Of a DNA stretch of 64,000 nt, positions 17,631-25,173 are shown in pieces. Under the pieces are notes generated by a model. The model did no database searches and was not told the origin of the DNA. It saw nothing but the letters and a program-made list of their open reading frames with translations. How positions within the stretch are numbered: the first letter of the stretch is position 1; the number at the start of each line of letters is the position of its first letter. The translations under genes were made by a program, and so were the position numbers. The stretch comes from Leucobacter exalbidus (lineage in GTDB: Bacteria > Actinomycetota > Actinomycetes > Actinomycetales > Microbacteriaceae), in assembly GCF_017834145.1 (NCBI RefSeq), contig NZ_JAFIDA010000001.1:2356001-2420000 (forward strand), read 5' to 3'.

Positions 17631-17926
17631 GCATGCCAGCCTAGCGCGGGGTACATGCCTGTGGCTTCAGATAATCGACAATGGAACTGGGAATCCTTAG
17701 TCGAAACCCTACGGGTCTTGCGAATTGGGGCGGCAGCCGCCGCGTGAACAAGCCCGTGCTGGGGCGCGAAATGGCGTGCTGGTGACCCGAAACTGGGCTG
17801 CTGTGGCCGCCGCAAACCGCCGTACGCACACAACGCCACGCACAAGGGGTGCGACGTAACTGTTGGTTCTGCACCACTGAAGCCGAAATACGAGCCCTGG
17901 CCCACGAAGCGGAGTAGCCTCGAAGC
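17631..17926. other. Divergent intergenic region accD/birA
   Basis: A stretch of 296 bases holding the two divergent promoters. No convincing gene, repeat or riboswitch is seen; the open frames crossing it have no family resemblance. Confidence 0.5.
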
Positions 17927-18853
17927 GTGGAACTGAAGCGAACGCGCGAACTGCTGCCTGAGGTGTTCTGGCGTGAGGAAGCGACCTCAACCAATGCCGA
18001 ACTGCGAGAGCTGGCGCAGGAGCGCGCCCGCGAGGGCACCCCGCTGCCGCACGGCACCGTGCTGGCGACGGCGAACCAGACCGCGGGGCGCGGTCGGCTC
18101 GACCGGCAATGGCTCACCCCGCCCGGCACCGCGATCGCCATGTCGGTGTTCGTGCGCGGGTTCGGTGCGAAGTCGGGCAGCGCGCAGTCGACCGGTTGGG
18201 GCGAGCTCGGGCCCGCCTGGCTGCCCCTCATCGTGGGCTCTGCTGTGCAGGCCGCGCTGCAGCCCCTCTTTACCGCCGTGTGCGATGGCGAATCTGACGG
18301 CCAGGGCGAAGACCTGCTGGGGTTTGAACAGCGCGAGGTGTTGCGCGTGGGCGTGAAATGGCCCAACGATGTGCACGTGCGCAATGAAGACGACGCGATG
18401 GAGGGCCGCCCCGGTAAAAAGCTGTGCGGCATTCTGTGCGAGCTGCTGCCCGACGGCACCGCCATCGTGGGCGCGGGCGTCAACCTGCTGATTCCCGAGT
18501 GGGAGCTGCCAACCGACCGTGCGACGTCGCTGCTCGCCGCGGGGGCGGCCGTGACAGACGCCGAGTCCTTTGACGACCCCGCGGGCGCCGAGCTCGCCGA
18601 CCGTGTGTTGGCTGGCATCGCGGGGGAGCTGCTGAAACTCACTGAGCTCGCTGCGGTGCACCCGGAGGCCGTGCGCAACCGGGTACTGCGCAACTCGCTC
18701 ACCATCGGCACCGAGGTGCGGGTGCACCTGCCCGGCGGTCAGCTCATCGACGGCCGGGCACGCTCGCTCGCCGAAGATGGTTCGCTGATTGTCGATCTGC
18801 CCACGGGCGGCGAACTCACGGTGTCTGCCGGCGACGTGGAGCACCTGCGGTAA
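17927..18853 (+). CDS. birA: Biotin-[acetyl-CoA-carboxylase] ligase
   Basis: 308-residue biotin protein ligase. It makes biotinyl-AMP and attaches biotin to the carboxylase biotin-carrier domain. The catalytic domain starts at once (VFWREEATSTNAELREL), so the protein lacks the N-terminal winged helix of E. coli BirA and should not be a repressor. The adenylate loop is QTAGRGRLDRQWLTPPG; KWPNDV and KLCGILCEL are the next conserved blocks, and GAGVNLL follows. The C-terminal SH3-like domain is present (EVRVHLPGGQLIDGRA... DGSLIVDL). An insertion around residues 80-140 is longer than usual. Divergent from accD. GTG start. Confidence 0.93.
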   Translation: MELKRTRELLPEVFWREEATSTNAELRELAQERAREGTPLPHGTVLATANQTAGRGRLDRQWLTPPGTAIAMSVFVRGFGAKSGSAQSTGWGELGPAWLPLIVGSAVQAALQPLFTAVCDGESDGQGEDLLGFEQREVLRVGVKWPNDVHVRNEDDAMEGRPGKKLCGILCELLPDGTAIVGAGVNLLIPEWELPTDRATSLLAAGAAVTDAESFDDPAGAELADRVLAGIAGELLKLTELAAVHPEAVRNRVLRNSLTIGTEVRVHLPGGQLIDGRARSLAEDGSLIVDLPTGGELTVSAGDVEHLR

Positions 18854-18868
18854 CGAGTCAAACGTTAC

Positions 18869-18911
18869 GTCCTGTCTGAGTGCTTCTTTCGTGAGGGCAC
18901 CCAGACAGGAC
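18869..18911. terminator. Bidirectional intrinsic terminator
   Basis: 10-bp perfect arms GTCCTGTCTG / CAGACAGGAC (18869-18878, 18902-18911), plus inner GTGC/GCAC pairing, between birA and the convergent SDR gene. It marks the left edge of the catabolic island. Confidence 0.8.
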
Positions 18912-18916
18912 AGTAT

Positions 18917-19555
18917 CTAAACGTGCAGAATATGCTTCCCGGCAACGCGAGACACCGGGGCTGCGAGCGTATCTGCGACAAGTCTGGCGAATGAAGCCTC
19001 TCGGCCACTGAGTGAATCCGTGATGATGATGCTGGCGCCCCCGGGGTCGTCCGCGGTGCGAAGGGCCGGATCAAGCGCGAGCGTCCACGCCTCTGAAGCG
19101 GCCTTAACCGCCGCGTAGTTGGCACTGCTGGGGGTGGGGCGCCGCGCGATCGGTGAGCTCACCGTAATAACACGTGGCGAAGCCGTCTTGAGTAGCCCAT
19201 CATGAAACTCTCGCGAGACGTTACGTAGCGAATGGAAAGAAGCTGCGAGTAGATCGTATTTCTCATCGCTCTGGCCTGTGATGCCCTTGCCGCCTGCCCA
19301 GCCACCGACGAGATGTACCAATCCAATTACCTCGAGACCGAGTCGCGCGATATCAGCGCTCAGCTGCGTGACTTCCTTGCCGTCGGTGAGATCGGCAGAG
19401 AAGTGCGTCGCGGTCAACGCATTGACTGAAACTGGAGCAGCGCTCGCTGCGGACTGGCTGACGATGACGACGGCAATGCCGCGGCCAAGGAGCTCCTCGG
19501 CCACGGCAACACCGGCAGCGCTCATCCCTCCGGTGAGAAGAATGACTGGTGTCAT
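18917..19555 (-). CDS. SDR family oxidoreductase
   Basis: 212-residue short-chain dehydrogenase/reductase. The Rossmann opening is ILLTGGMSAAGVAVAEELL (TGxxxAxG pattern), and the catalytic stretch VITVSSPIARRPTPSSANYAAVKAA gives the Ser and the YxxxK pair. It would oxidise or reduce a hydroxy/keto compound with NAD(P). At 212 residues it is at the short end for classical SDRs (about 250); the C-terminal substrate-binding loop is reduced. Its ATG overlaps the TAA of the acyl-CoA-dehydrogenase-like gene upstream (TAATG), so the two are translated together and probably act on consecutive intermediates. Confidence 0.82.
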   Translation of the reverse strand: MTPVILLTGGMSAAGVAVAEELLGRGIAVVIVSQSAASAAPVSVNALTATHFSADLTDGKEVTQLSADIARLGLEVIGLVHLVGGWAGGKGITGQSDEKYDLLAASFHSLRNVSREFHDGLLKTASPRVITVSSPIARRPTPSSANYAAVKAASEAWTLALDPALRTADDPGGASIIITDSLSGREASFARLVADTLAAPVSRVAGKHILHV

Positions 19556-20793
19556 TACGCGGCAGGCTTTTCGTATAGGTGACGATTCTGCGGGTGCGGC
19601 GGGCGCACGTAGCCAAACTCGACGTCAAGCTGAGGACCTTCCTCGAGATCCTTCGAAAGCCAGTACTGACCAGCGCGGTCAAATGAAGCCTCCACAACAA
19701 TTGCGTGCTGTGAAGCGGTCATCATGTCGCGGAAGATTCGCTCAATACGAAGACCTCTGACGGTGCCGACTGCACCGACCTCCTTGAAGATCATCTCGAC
19801 GACCTGGCGCGATTCAGCCACCACATGAACATTTACCTCGTGCATGAGTACTCGTAGTTCGTAATCAATGTGCACGTTCGTTTTTGCGGACTCGTAGGCC
19901 TTGCCGATGATGTCACGCATGAAGAGTCGCGCTGAGCGAATCTTGGCGTCTGCCTTGCCGACGGCGATGGCGTTGCTTTGCTCTTTACCCAGGCGTGCTT
20001 GGCGAAAGGAGCCAGGACGGGCGCGCATGCGGGTGGACTTCTTGAATTCTTCGAGCGCAGCGACCGCGAGGCCGAGCGCGTGGGCTGCGTGCGCCGAGAG
20101 GTTGAAGTTCGCGCGCATCAGCGGGGAGTCATAGTTATGCGTCCAGATGCCAGTTTCATTGACCATCTCGGTAGGTACGAAGACTTCTTCGATGGTGATG
20201 TTGCCACTACCAGTACCGCGCAGGCCGAGGCCATCCCAGTCGTTGTGTACCTGGACGTCTTTAGCAGGTACATACCCCGAGATGTAGTAGGGCAGGCCGT
20301 CACGGGGGCTGATCATCGGTTCGCCATTTTCATCGTGCAGCACGGAACGGCCGTACAGGAATGTGGCTTCGGGGGAACCAGAGCAGAAGGGCCATTTGCC
20401 CTTGATCATGTAACCGCCGTCGACTTTGCGTGCAATACCGCTTGCGCGACCGACGTTGCCTGCGGTGATCCAACGCTCGGTCTTGAGAATTTCCTTCATG
20501 GCTTCGGGTTTGGCCCAGGTTGAGCCAGTGTGCAGCATGCAGAGCCAACCAACTGAGCCATTCATGCGCGAGATCTCTTCGACGGCCTCGAGCCATTCGT
20601 TGGGGTGTACATCGAGCCCGCCGAGTTCCTTGGGTAGGAACGCGCGATACATGCCGCAGTCATAGAGAGCGTCGGTGATCTCGGTGGGTACTCGTCGTTC
20701 GTTCTCAATGATCGTCTCAGCGTCGAGGATCATCTGTTCGTACTGCTGCACCACCTGTGCGAGGCGGGGTTGAGTGGCCGAAGTTTCGGTCAT
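19555..20793 (-). CDS. Acyl-CoA dehydrogenase-fold flavin monooxygenase (group D)
   Basis: 412 residues with the acyl-CoA dehydrogenase fold, but closest in pattern to two-component flavin hydroxylases (HsaA, DszC, p-hydroxyphenylacetate hydroxylase C2 type). These take reduced flavin from a partner reductase and hydroxylate an aromatic ring or oxidise N/S. Visible blocks: ELGGLDVHPNEWLEAVEEISRMNGSVGWL at the N-terminus, GGYMIKGKWPFCSGSPEA (middle beta domain), and GAVGTVRGLRIERIFRDMMTASQHA (the C-terminal type 2 region with the conserved R-x-x-RD-x-xT-x-x-H). The general-base Glu of true acyl-CoA dehydrogenases is not evident. First gene of a unit with the SDR; a flavin reductase is encoded at 37790. 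An acyl-CoA dehydrogenase role is less likely. Confidence 0.82.
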   Translation of the reverse strand: MTETSATQPRLAQVVQQYEQMILDAETIIENERRVPTEITDALYDCGMYRAFLPKELGGLDVHPNEWLEAVEEISRMNGSVGWLCMLHTGSTWAKPEAMKEILKTERWITAGNVGRASGIARKVDGGYMIKGKWPFCSGSPEATFLYGRSVLHDENGEPMISPRDGLPYYISGYVPAKDVQVHNDWDGLGLRGTGSGNITIEEVFVPTEMVNETGIWTHNYDSPLMRANFNLSAHAAHALGLAVAALEEFKKSTRMRARPGSFRQARLGKEQSNAIAVGKADAKIRSARLFMRDIIGKAYESAKTNVHIDYELRVLMHEVNVHVVAESRQVVEMIFKEVGAVGTVRGLRIERIFRDMMTASQHAIVVEASFDRAGQYWLSKDLEEGPQLDVEFGYVRPPHPQNRHLYEKPAA

Positions 20794-20907
20794 GGGACTT
20801 CCAATCCGTACTATATTGATACTCGCATGCCATTATGCGAATCTTTATTATTCAGAGTATAGACACGAAGTGAATCATAAAGCCAGAATTCTGCGCAAAA
20901 TTATTCA

Positions 20908-20923
20908 ATTGAATATAGTTATT
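20908..20923. promoter_or_regulatory. Candidate island operator, site 1
   Basis: ATTGAATATAGTTATT, matching the site at 27856 in 13 of 16 positions. It lies in the AT-rich divergent gap 20794-21001 between the flavin monooxygenase and the first S10 peptidase, beside the palindrome ATTCAATTGAAT (20903-20914). A weaker ATATTGA copy is at 20812-20818, next to the monooxygenase start. Confidence 0.55.
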
Positions 20924-21001
20924 ATGATTAAGGCATCTCACCTCGTGAGGTGCGGCTCGTGCGCGAGCGCCCCAAGATCAATGCGGATCGGAAGAAGAGT
21001 T

Positions 21002-22480
21002 ATGGAACAGGCGACGGCAGCAGGGCCCACCGGCATCGATGTCGAGGGCAACCTGGTTGAAACTGAAACGCGTGTGCGCCAGACGCATCGCGCTGGTGAC
21101 CCTTTTGAATATGACGCCACGGCGGGAACTCTGGTTGTGCGTGAGAACGATGGCGCTCCCATCGCGAGTATGTTTTACACCGCATATGAGGTCCCAGCCG
21201 AGGGTTCAGATCGCCCTGTCACCTTCCTTTTCAATGGCGGCCCCGGCTCGGCGAGTCTGTGGTTGAACATCGGCGGCTTTGGCCCGCGGCGCGCACCGAC
21301 TCAGACGCCCGCTGCTACCCCGCCGGCGCCATACGTCTGGGGCGATAACCCCCACACGTTGCTGCCCGAGTCTGATCTGGTTTTTATCGATGCGGTGGGC
21401 ACGGGTTTCTCGCGCTTCGCGCCTGGTGTTGACCCGGCACGGGGCTGGGGCGTTGATGAAGATATTGACCTTTTCGCGCGCGCAGTAACCCGTTATCTAT
21501 CCAAGACCGGATCGTGGAACCGCCCGCGGTTTCTTTTCGGGGAGTCTTACGGCACAACTCGTGCCGCTGGGCTCGTGCAACGGCTGCAGAATCAGGGCAT
21601 CGACTTCAATGGCGTTGTGCTGCTGTCGACCGTGCTCAACCGCAGCACTGCATTCGATGCGGGCGATCACTTCTATGTCAATCTGCTGCCCAGCTACGCT
21701 GCCACTGCGCGCTTCCATGGAAAAGCGCAGTTCGCGGACCTCGATGACGAAGCATTCCTCGCTGAAGCCCGCACGTATGCGCTTGGCGCATACAGCTCGG
21801 CACTGCTAGCCGGCGATCGGCTCTCGAGCGATGAGATGCAAGAACACGCGCAGCGGCTCTCAAGCTTCATTGGCATCGATGCCGATGAGCTTGCGCGCCA
21901 GCGGCTGCGGCCCGAGATGGAGTGGTTCCGCGAAGCGTTGTTGCGTGACGAGGAACGTAAGGTTGGCCGCTTCGATGCCCGTTTCTCGGCAGATAACGGT
22001 TACATTATTGGCACGGGTCAGCATGATCCTGCGACCGATGATGCGGCCACGGCTGCGGTAAACAGTGCACACCTCGCTGCCTATCGCGAACACCTTGCGA
22101 AAGATATTGGCTTTAATCCCGAGCTGCCGTACTTGCCCCTGAATAATATGCAGGTAAGTGGTGCCTGGAACTGGGCGCACAAGGCCCCGGGTATTAACGC
22201 CCCGCTGTTGGTGCCGGATCTTGGGTATGACCTTGCCTCCGCAATGCGCCGAAATGAAGCGTTGCAGGTGCTCGTAATGGGTGGCATATACGATCTAGCT
22301 ACCCCGTTCTTCCATGCGGAGAATGACGTTGCGCGGATGTTCTTGACGCCCAGCGTGCGCGCTAATATCTCGTTCTCGTGGCATGAATCAGGTCACATGA
22401 CCTTCGTAGATGAGCTAGCCATCACCAAGATGCGCGGCGAGCTCACTGAGTTCTATCGCAGCGCGGTGCAAGGTAAGTAG
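21002..22480 (+). CDS. S10 family serine carboxypeptidase-like protein (copy 1)
   Basis: 492-residue alpha/beta hydrolase of peptidase family S10, removing C-terminal residues from peptides or hydrolysing acyl esters. Hallmarks: VTFLFNGGPGSASLWLNIGG (oxyanion hole), ESDLVFIDAVGTGFSRF, the nucleophile in LFGESYGTTRA (Ser182), a catalytic Asp in VMGGIYDLATPF and His in SWHESGHMTF near the C-terminus. There is no signal peptide or membrane segment, so it is probably cytosolic, unlike vacuolar S10 enzymes. I set the start at the ATG at 21002 after GGAAGAAGAG; a longer frame to 20774 runs through the promoter. A paralogue of the same length is at 25174. Substrates probably enter by the peptide importer at 31183-36483. 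Confidence 0.88.
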   Translation: MEQATAAGPTGIDVEGNLVETETRVRQTHRAGDPFEYDATAGTLVVRENDGAPIASMFYTAYEVPAEGSDRPVTFLFNGGPGSASLWLNIGGFGPRRAPTQTPAATPPAPYVWGDNPHTLLPESDLVFIDAVGTGFSRFAPGVDPARGWGVDEDIDLFARAVTRYLSKTGSWNRPRFLFGESYGTTRAAGLVQRLQNQGIDFNGVVLLSTVLNRSTAFDAGDHFYVNLLPSYAATARFHGKAQFADLDDEAFLAEARTYALGAYSSALLAGDRLSSDEMQEHAQRLSSFIGIDADELARQRLRPEMEWFREALLRDEERKVGRFDARFSADNGYIIGTGQHDPATDDAATAAVNSAHLAAYREHLAKDIGFNPELPYLPLNNMQVSGAWNWAHKAPGINAPLLVPDLGYDLASAMRRNEALQVLVMGGIYDLATPFFHAENDVARMFLTPSVRANISFSWHESGHMTFVDELAITKMRGELTEFYRSAVQGK

Positions 22481-22516
22481 TAAGGCGCCAATAACACAGC
22501 CAATGCAATGATTCCA

Positions 22517-22546
22517 GGTACCGACATGGCTCGGCATCGGGTACCT
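22517..22546 (+). terminator. Probable terminator after S10 copy 1
   Basis: Inverted repeat GGTACCGA / TCGGGTACC with one bulge, followed by TTAAA, in the 99-base gap before the regulator genes. Confidence 0.55.
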
Positions 22547-22579
22547 TAAAGTTCTAATGGTTATACAGGATTCGAAAGA

Positions 22580-23302
22580 GTGGCGATAGACATCGTGAGT
22601 AAGTTCGCATCGGGCAGCGGGGTTCCCGCCTCGCGCGCGCTCGCAGATACCCTGGTTGATGTGCTCGAACAAGAGATTCGAGAGGGTGACCTGCAGCCCG
22701 GCTATTTTGTGGGTACCAAGCGTGAATTGCTGGACCGATTCAATGTCGCGCCGGCCACACTGGGCGAAGCAATTCGGGTTTTGCGTAACCGCGGTGTTAT
22801 TTCTGTGAAGCCCGGCCCGGGCGGCGGTATTTTCCTCGCCGAGCAGTCACCCATTATGCGGCTCGGACACGAGCTGATTCAACTGCGCGCTGAGGACTCC
22901 ACCGTTGATGAATGTCTGCGCATTACTGACTCCTTGGACCAGGTGATTCTGTCTGACGCAGTTATCCACCGCACGGCGAAAGACGTCAAAGATCTGGAAA
23001 AGCTCATCGCAGAGCTTGAGCGGGTGTGGGAAGACTCTGACCTTGCGCAGCCGTTGAATTGGCAGCTGCACAAACGTATTGCCCAGATCTCACCCAACAA
23101 GATTCTCAGCATGGTGTACACGAACGTCGTTGACTTTATTCTGACGAACCTTGATGGTCTGCCTAAAGCTGAAGGGTTTTCGGCAACCTCTGAAGAGAGA
23201 CTGGCAGTGCATCGTCAGTTGGTTGATGCCATTGTGAACCGAGACCTGGATGCCGCGCTCGCTGCAGTGCGCGATCACCAGACGGTGCTTTCGAGCAAGT
23301 GA
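22580..23302 (+). CDS. GntR family transcriptional regulator (FCD/FadR type)
   Basis: 240-residue regulator. Residues about 14-80 form the GntR winged helix: ALADTLVDVLEQEIREGDLQPG, then GTKRELLDRFNVAPATLGEAIRVLRNRGVISVKPGPGGGIF. The C-terminal helical domain (DECLRITDSLDQVIL, ELERVWEDSDLAQPLNWQLHKRIA) fits the FCD effector domain, which usually binds a carboxylate via a metal site. FCD regulators commonly bind TGGT-type palindromes; TGGTTATA occurs at 22558-22565, within this gene's own promoter, and matches a half of the island operator (25138). Autoregulation plus control of the neighbouring units is inferred. Start GTG at 22580 after GAAAGAG. Its TGA overlaps the GTG of the IclR gene. Confidence 0.88.
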   Translation: MAIDIVSKFASGSGVPASRALADTLVDVLEQEIREGDLQPGYFVGTKRELLDRFNVAPATLGEAIRVLRNRGVISVKPGPGGGIFLAEQSPIMRLGHELIQLRAEDSTVDECLRITDSLDQVILSDAVIHRTAKDVKDLEKLIAELERVWEDSDLAQPLNWQLHKRIAQISPNKILSMVYTNVVDFILTNLDGLPKAEGFSATSEERLAVHRQLVDAIVNRDLDAALAAVRDHQTVLSSK

Positions 23303-23976
23303 TTACCGCGGCTGAGCAACGCTCGACGACAGTGTCTCGTGCGATTGACCTGTTGTATCTGCTCGCTGAGCATGAGGCCGGCATGTCGATTACTGAACTA
23401 GCTCGAGAGCTCAGCACGCAGCGGCCACCGTTGTACCGCATCGTCGGCAGTTTGATGGAGCGAGGGCTGGTTCACCGCACGTCTACGGGGAAATATGTGT
23501 TGGGGGCTGGGCTGATTGAACTCGCTCGCCCACTAGAGCGCACCCTTGACGAGCTCGTTGCGGGCCCGCTGCAACGCGCTGCTAATGCCTCGGGTGCAGG
23601 TGCGGTGCTCGTGCTCGACACTGCCGACGGTCTTGTCGCAGCGGTGAGTAAGTCACCTGAAACCGTGCAAATGCATCTCGTCACCCCTGTGGGTCACCGT
23701 TTCAGTGAGGGGCCGATCGCACCTCGGCTTGCTATTGACAGCGTGAATCACCCTGAACGGGCAGAGCTTGCGGAGATTCGGGACCGCGGATACGCGACGA
23801 GCTCTGGACAAGCGTTTGCAGGCTCGTGGGCTGCGGCTTTCTCGGTGACGCTGCCCGACCAATACGGGGTCGCCTGCGTAATGCTTGCGACGATGCATCC
23901 CGAAGACGAAGACCGGTTAATCACCGTGGGCAATGCTGCCGTCGCTGAGATTGCAAAGTTCTGCGGGCGAGCTTAA
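23299..23976 (+). CDS. IclR family transcriptional regulator
   Basis: 225 residues. The N-terminal winged helix is clear: RAIDLLYLLAEHEAGMSITELARELSTQRPPLYRIVGSLMERGLVHRT, followed by KYVLGAGLIELAR. The effector domain (VLVLDTADGLVAAVSKSPETV, DRGYATSSGQAFAGSWAAAF) is GAF-like. IclR proteins usually sense aromatic or small acid intermediates and control catabolic operons. The GTG start overlaps the GntR stop (GTGA), so the two regulators are made from one mRNA in a fixed ratio. That pairing suggests the island responds to two signals. Only 27 bases separate it from the convergent aminotransferase. Confidence 0.88.
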   Translation: MITAAEQRSTTVSRAIDLLYLLAEHEAGMSITELARELSTQRPPLYRIVGSLMERGLVHRTSTGKYVLGAGLIELARPLERTLDELVAGPLQRAANASGAGAVLVLDTADGLVAAVSKSPETVQMHLVTPVGHRFSEGPIAPRLAIDSVNHPERAELAEIRDRGYATSSGQAFAGSWAAAFSVTLPDQYGVACVMLATMHPEDEDRLITVGNAAVAEIAKFCGRA

Positions 23977-24003
23977 CTCGGCCCGCAGAACTTGCATGGC
24001 AAG

Positions 24004-25080
24004 CTAGTTACGCTGCAGTGACTTGGCGAACGCGATGAGGCGATCGTTTGCTTCCGTTTCGGCGATGGTGGCCCGGAGTCCTTCGCCGGGGAACGGCCGT
24101 ACGATGAGCCCTGCCTGCTCGAGCAATGTAGCGGCTTCTGGCGTAGCTTCTCCGAGGGGCAGCCAGACAAAGTTTGCCTGCGTTTCAGGGTGCGAAACGC
24201 CAGCCAACGCGAGGGCCTCAACGACGCGCTCGCGTTCGGCGATGAGCGCGTCAACGCGTACCTGCAGCTCATCCTCTACCTCGAGCGAGAGCACTGCGGC
24301 TGCTTGGGCGAAGGCGGTTACGCCGAAGGGAATAGCGACCGCGCGCATGGCTCGGGCGAGTGGCGCAGGGGCGATGGCGTAGCCCACGCGCAGGCCAGCG
24401 AGGCCGTATGCCTTTGAGAAGGTGTGTGCCACCGCGATGTTAGAACGCCGCTTGAAGATCTCGACGCCAACAGGGGCATCTTCCTGGCGGTTGAAATGCT
24501 GGTAGGCCTCATCGATGACGACGGTAATGTTCTCGGGCACCTGCTCCAAGAAGCGTTCGAGGGCTTCGGCACTCACCGTGGTGCCTGTCGGGTTGTTGGG
24601 GTTGCAAACGAGAATGAGACGCGTACGGTCAGTTATCGCCGCGAGCATTGCGTCTAAGTCGTGGCATAGGTCGGCATCGAGGGGCACCATGACAGGCTCG
24701 GCTCCACCGGCACGCACCAGCATGGGGTAGGCCTCGAATGAGCGCCAGGCAAACAGGACCTCGTCACCGGGGCCGGCGGTGGCGCGGATGAGTTGAGACA
24801 TGATTTCAATGGAGCCGCTGCCCAGCACGATATTTTCGGTGGCTACGCCATGCTGCTCAGAGAGCGCACCAACGAGAGCTGCCCCTGAGGAGTCGGGGTA
24901 ACGGTTCACGGTCCCTGCAAGCTCAGCGATGAGCGTCTGCACTGAAGGCAGCGGCGTGTACGGGTTTTCATTAGACGAGATCTTATAGGTCTCGAGGTCG
25001 GAGAGATCTGCTGAGGCTGATTTGCCCTGACGGTACTCGGGGATGGCTGCGAGATCTTCGCGAATGCTGAGGCCAGTCAT
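24004..25080 (-). CDS. HisC/Pat-like PLP aminotransferase
   Basis: 358-residue fold-type I aminotransferase of the histidinol-phosphate/aromatic aminotransferase branch. Lys223 in HTFSKAYGLAGLRVGYA is the Schiff-base residue; SSNENPYTPLP, NPNNPTGTTVS and VIDEAYQHFN are the other PLP blocks. The start is the ATG at 25080 after AAAAGGAGTTACGC; the longer frame to 25152 runs through the divergent promoter. In mycobacteria relatives of HisC serve as phenylalanine/aromatic aminotransferases (Pat), and no histidine genes are near, so an aromatic amino acid or aryl-pyruvate substrate is more likely than histidinol phosphate. Inference: it makes the 2-oxo acid used by the ThDP enzyme at 27958. Confidence 0.85.
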   Translation of the reverse strand: MTGLSIREDLAAIPEYRQGKSASADLSDLETYKISSNENPYTPLPSVQTLIAELAGTVNRYPDSSGAALVGALSEQHGVATENIVLGSGSIEIMSQLIRATAGPGDEVLFAWRSFEAYPMLVRAGGAEPVMVPLDADLCHDLDAMLAAITDRTRLILVCNPNNPTGTTVSAEALERFLEQVPENITVVIDEAYQHFNRQEDAPVGVEIFKRRSNIAVAHTFSKAYGLAGLRVGYAIAPAPLARAMRAVAIPFGVTAFAQAAAVLSLEVEDELQVRVDALIAERERVVEALALAGVSHPETQANFVWLPLGEATPEAATLLEQAGLIVRPFPGEGLRATIAETEANDRLIAFAKSLQRN

Positions 25081-25137
25081 GCGTAACTCCTTTTGGATTT
25101 GCTGAATGGGGTCGCGCACGCGCCCCGGATTGGATAA

Positions 25138-25153
25138 ATTGATTATAACCAAT
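25138..25153. promoter_or_regulatory. Candidate island operator, site 2
   Basis: ATTGATTATAACCAAT, a near-perfect 16-bp palindrome matching the site at 27856 in 14 of 16 positions. It sits in the 93-base divergent gap between the aminotransferase and the second S10 peptidase and is followed by tandem AATTG copies (to 25165). Confidence 0.65.
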
Positions 25154-25173
25154 TGAATTGAATTGAGGCGAAG

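Noticed and set aside
20774-21001. 76-residue N-terminal extension of the first S10 peptidase
   Set aside because: It is AT-rich promoter sequence that contains the operator and overlaps the divergent gene; the S10 paralogue has no such extension.
24004-25080. Histidinol-phosphate aminotransferase of histidine biosynthesis
   Set aside because: No other his gene is near; the context is catabolic, and HisC-like proteins in actinobacteria often act on aromatic amino acids.
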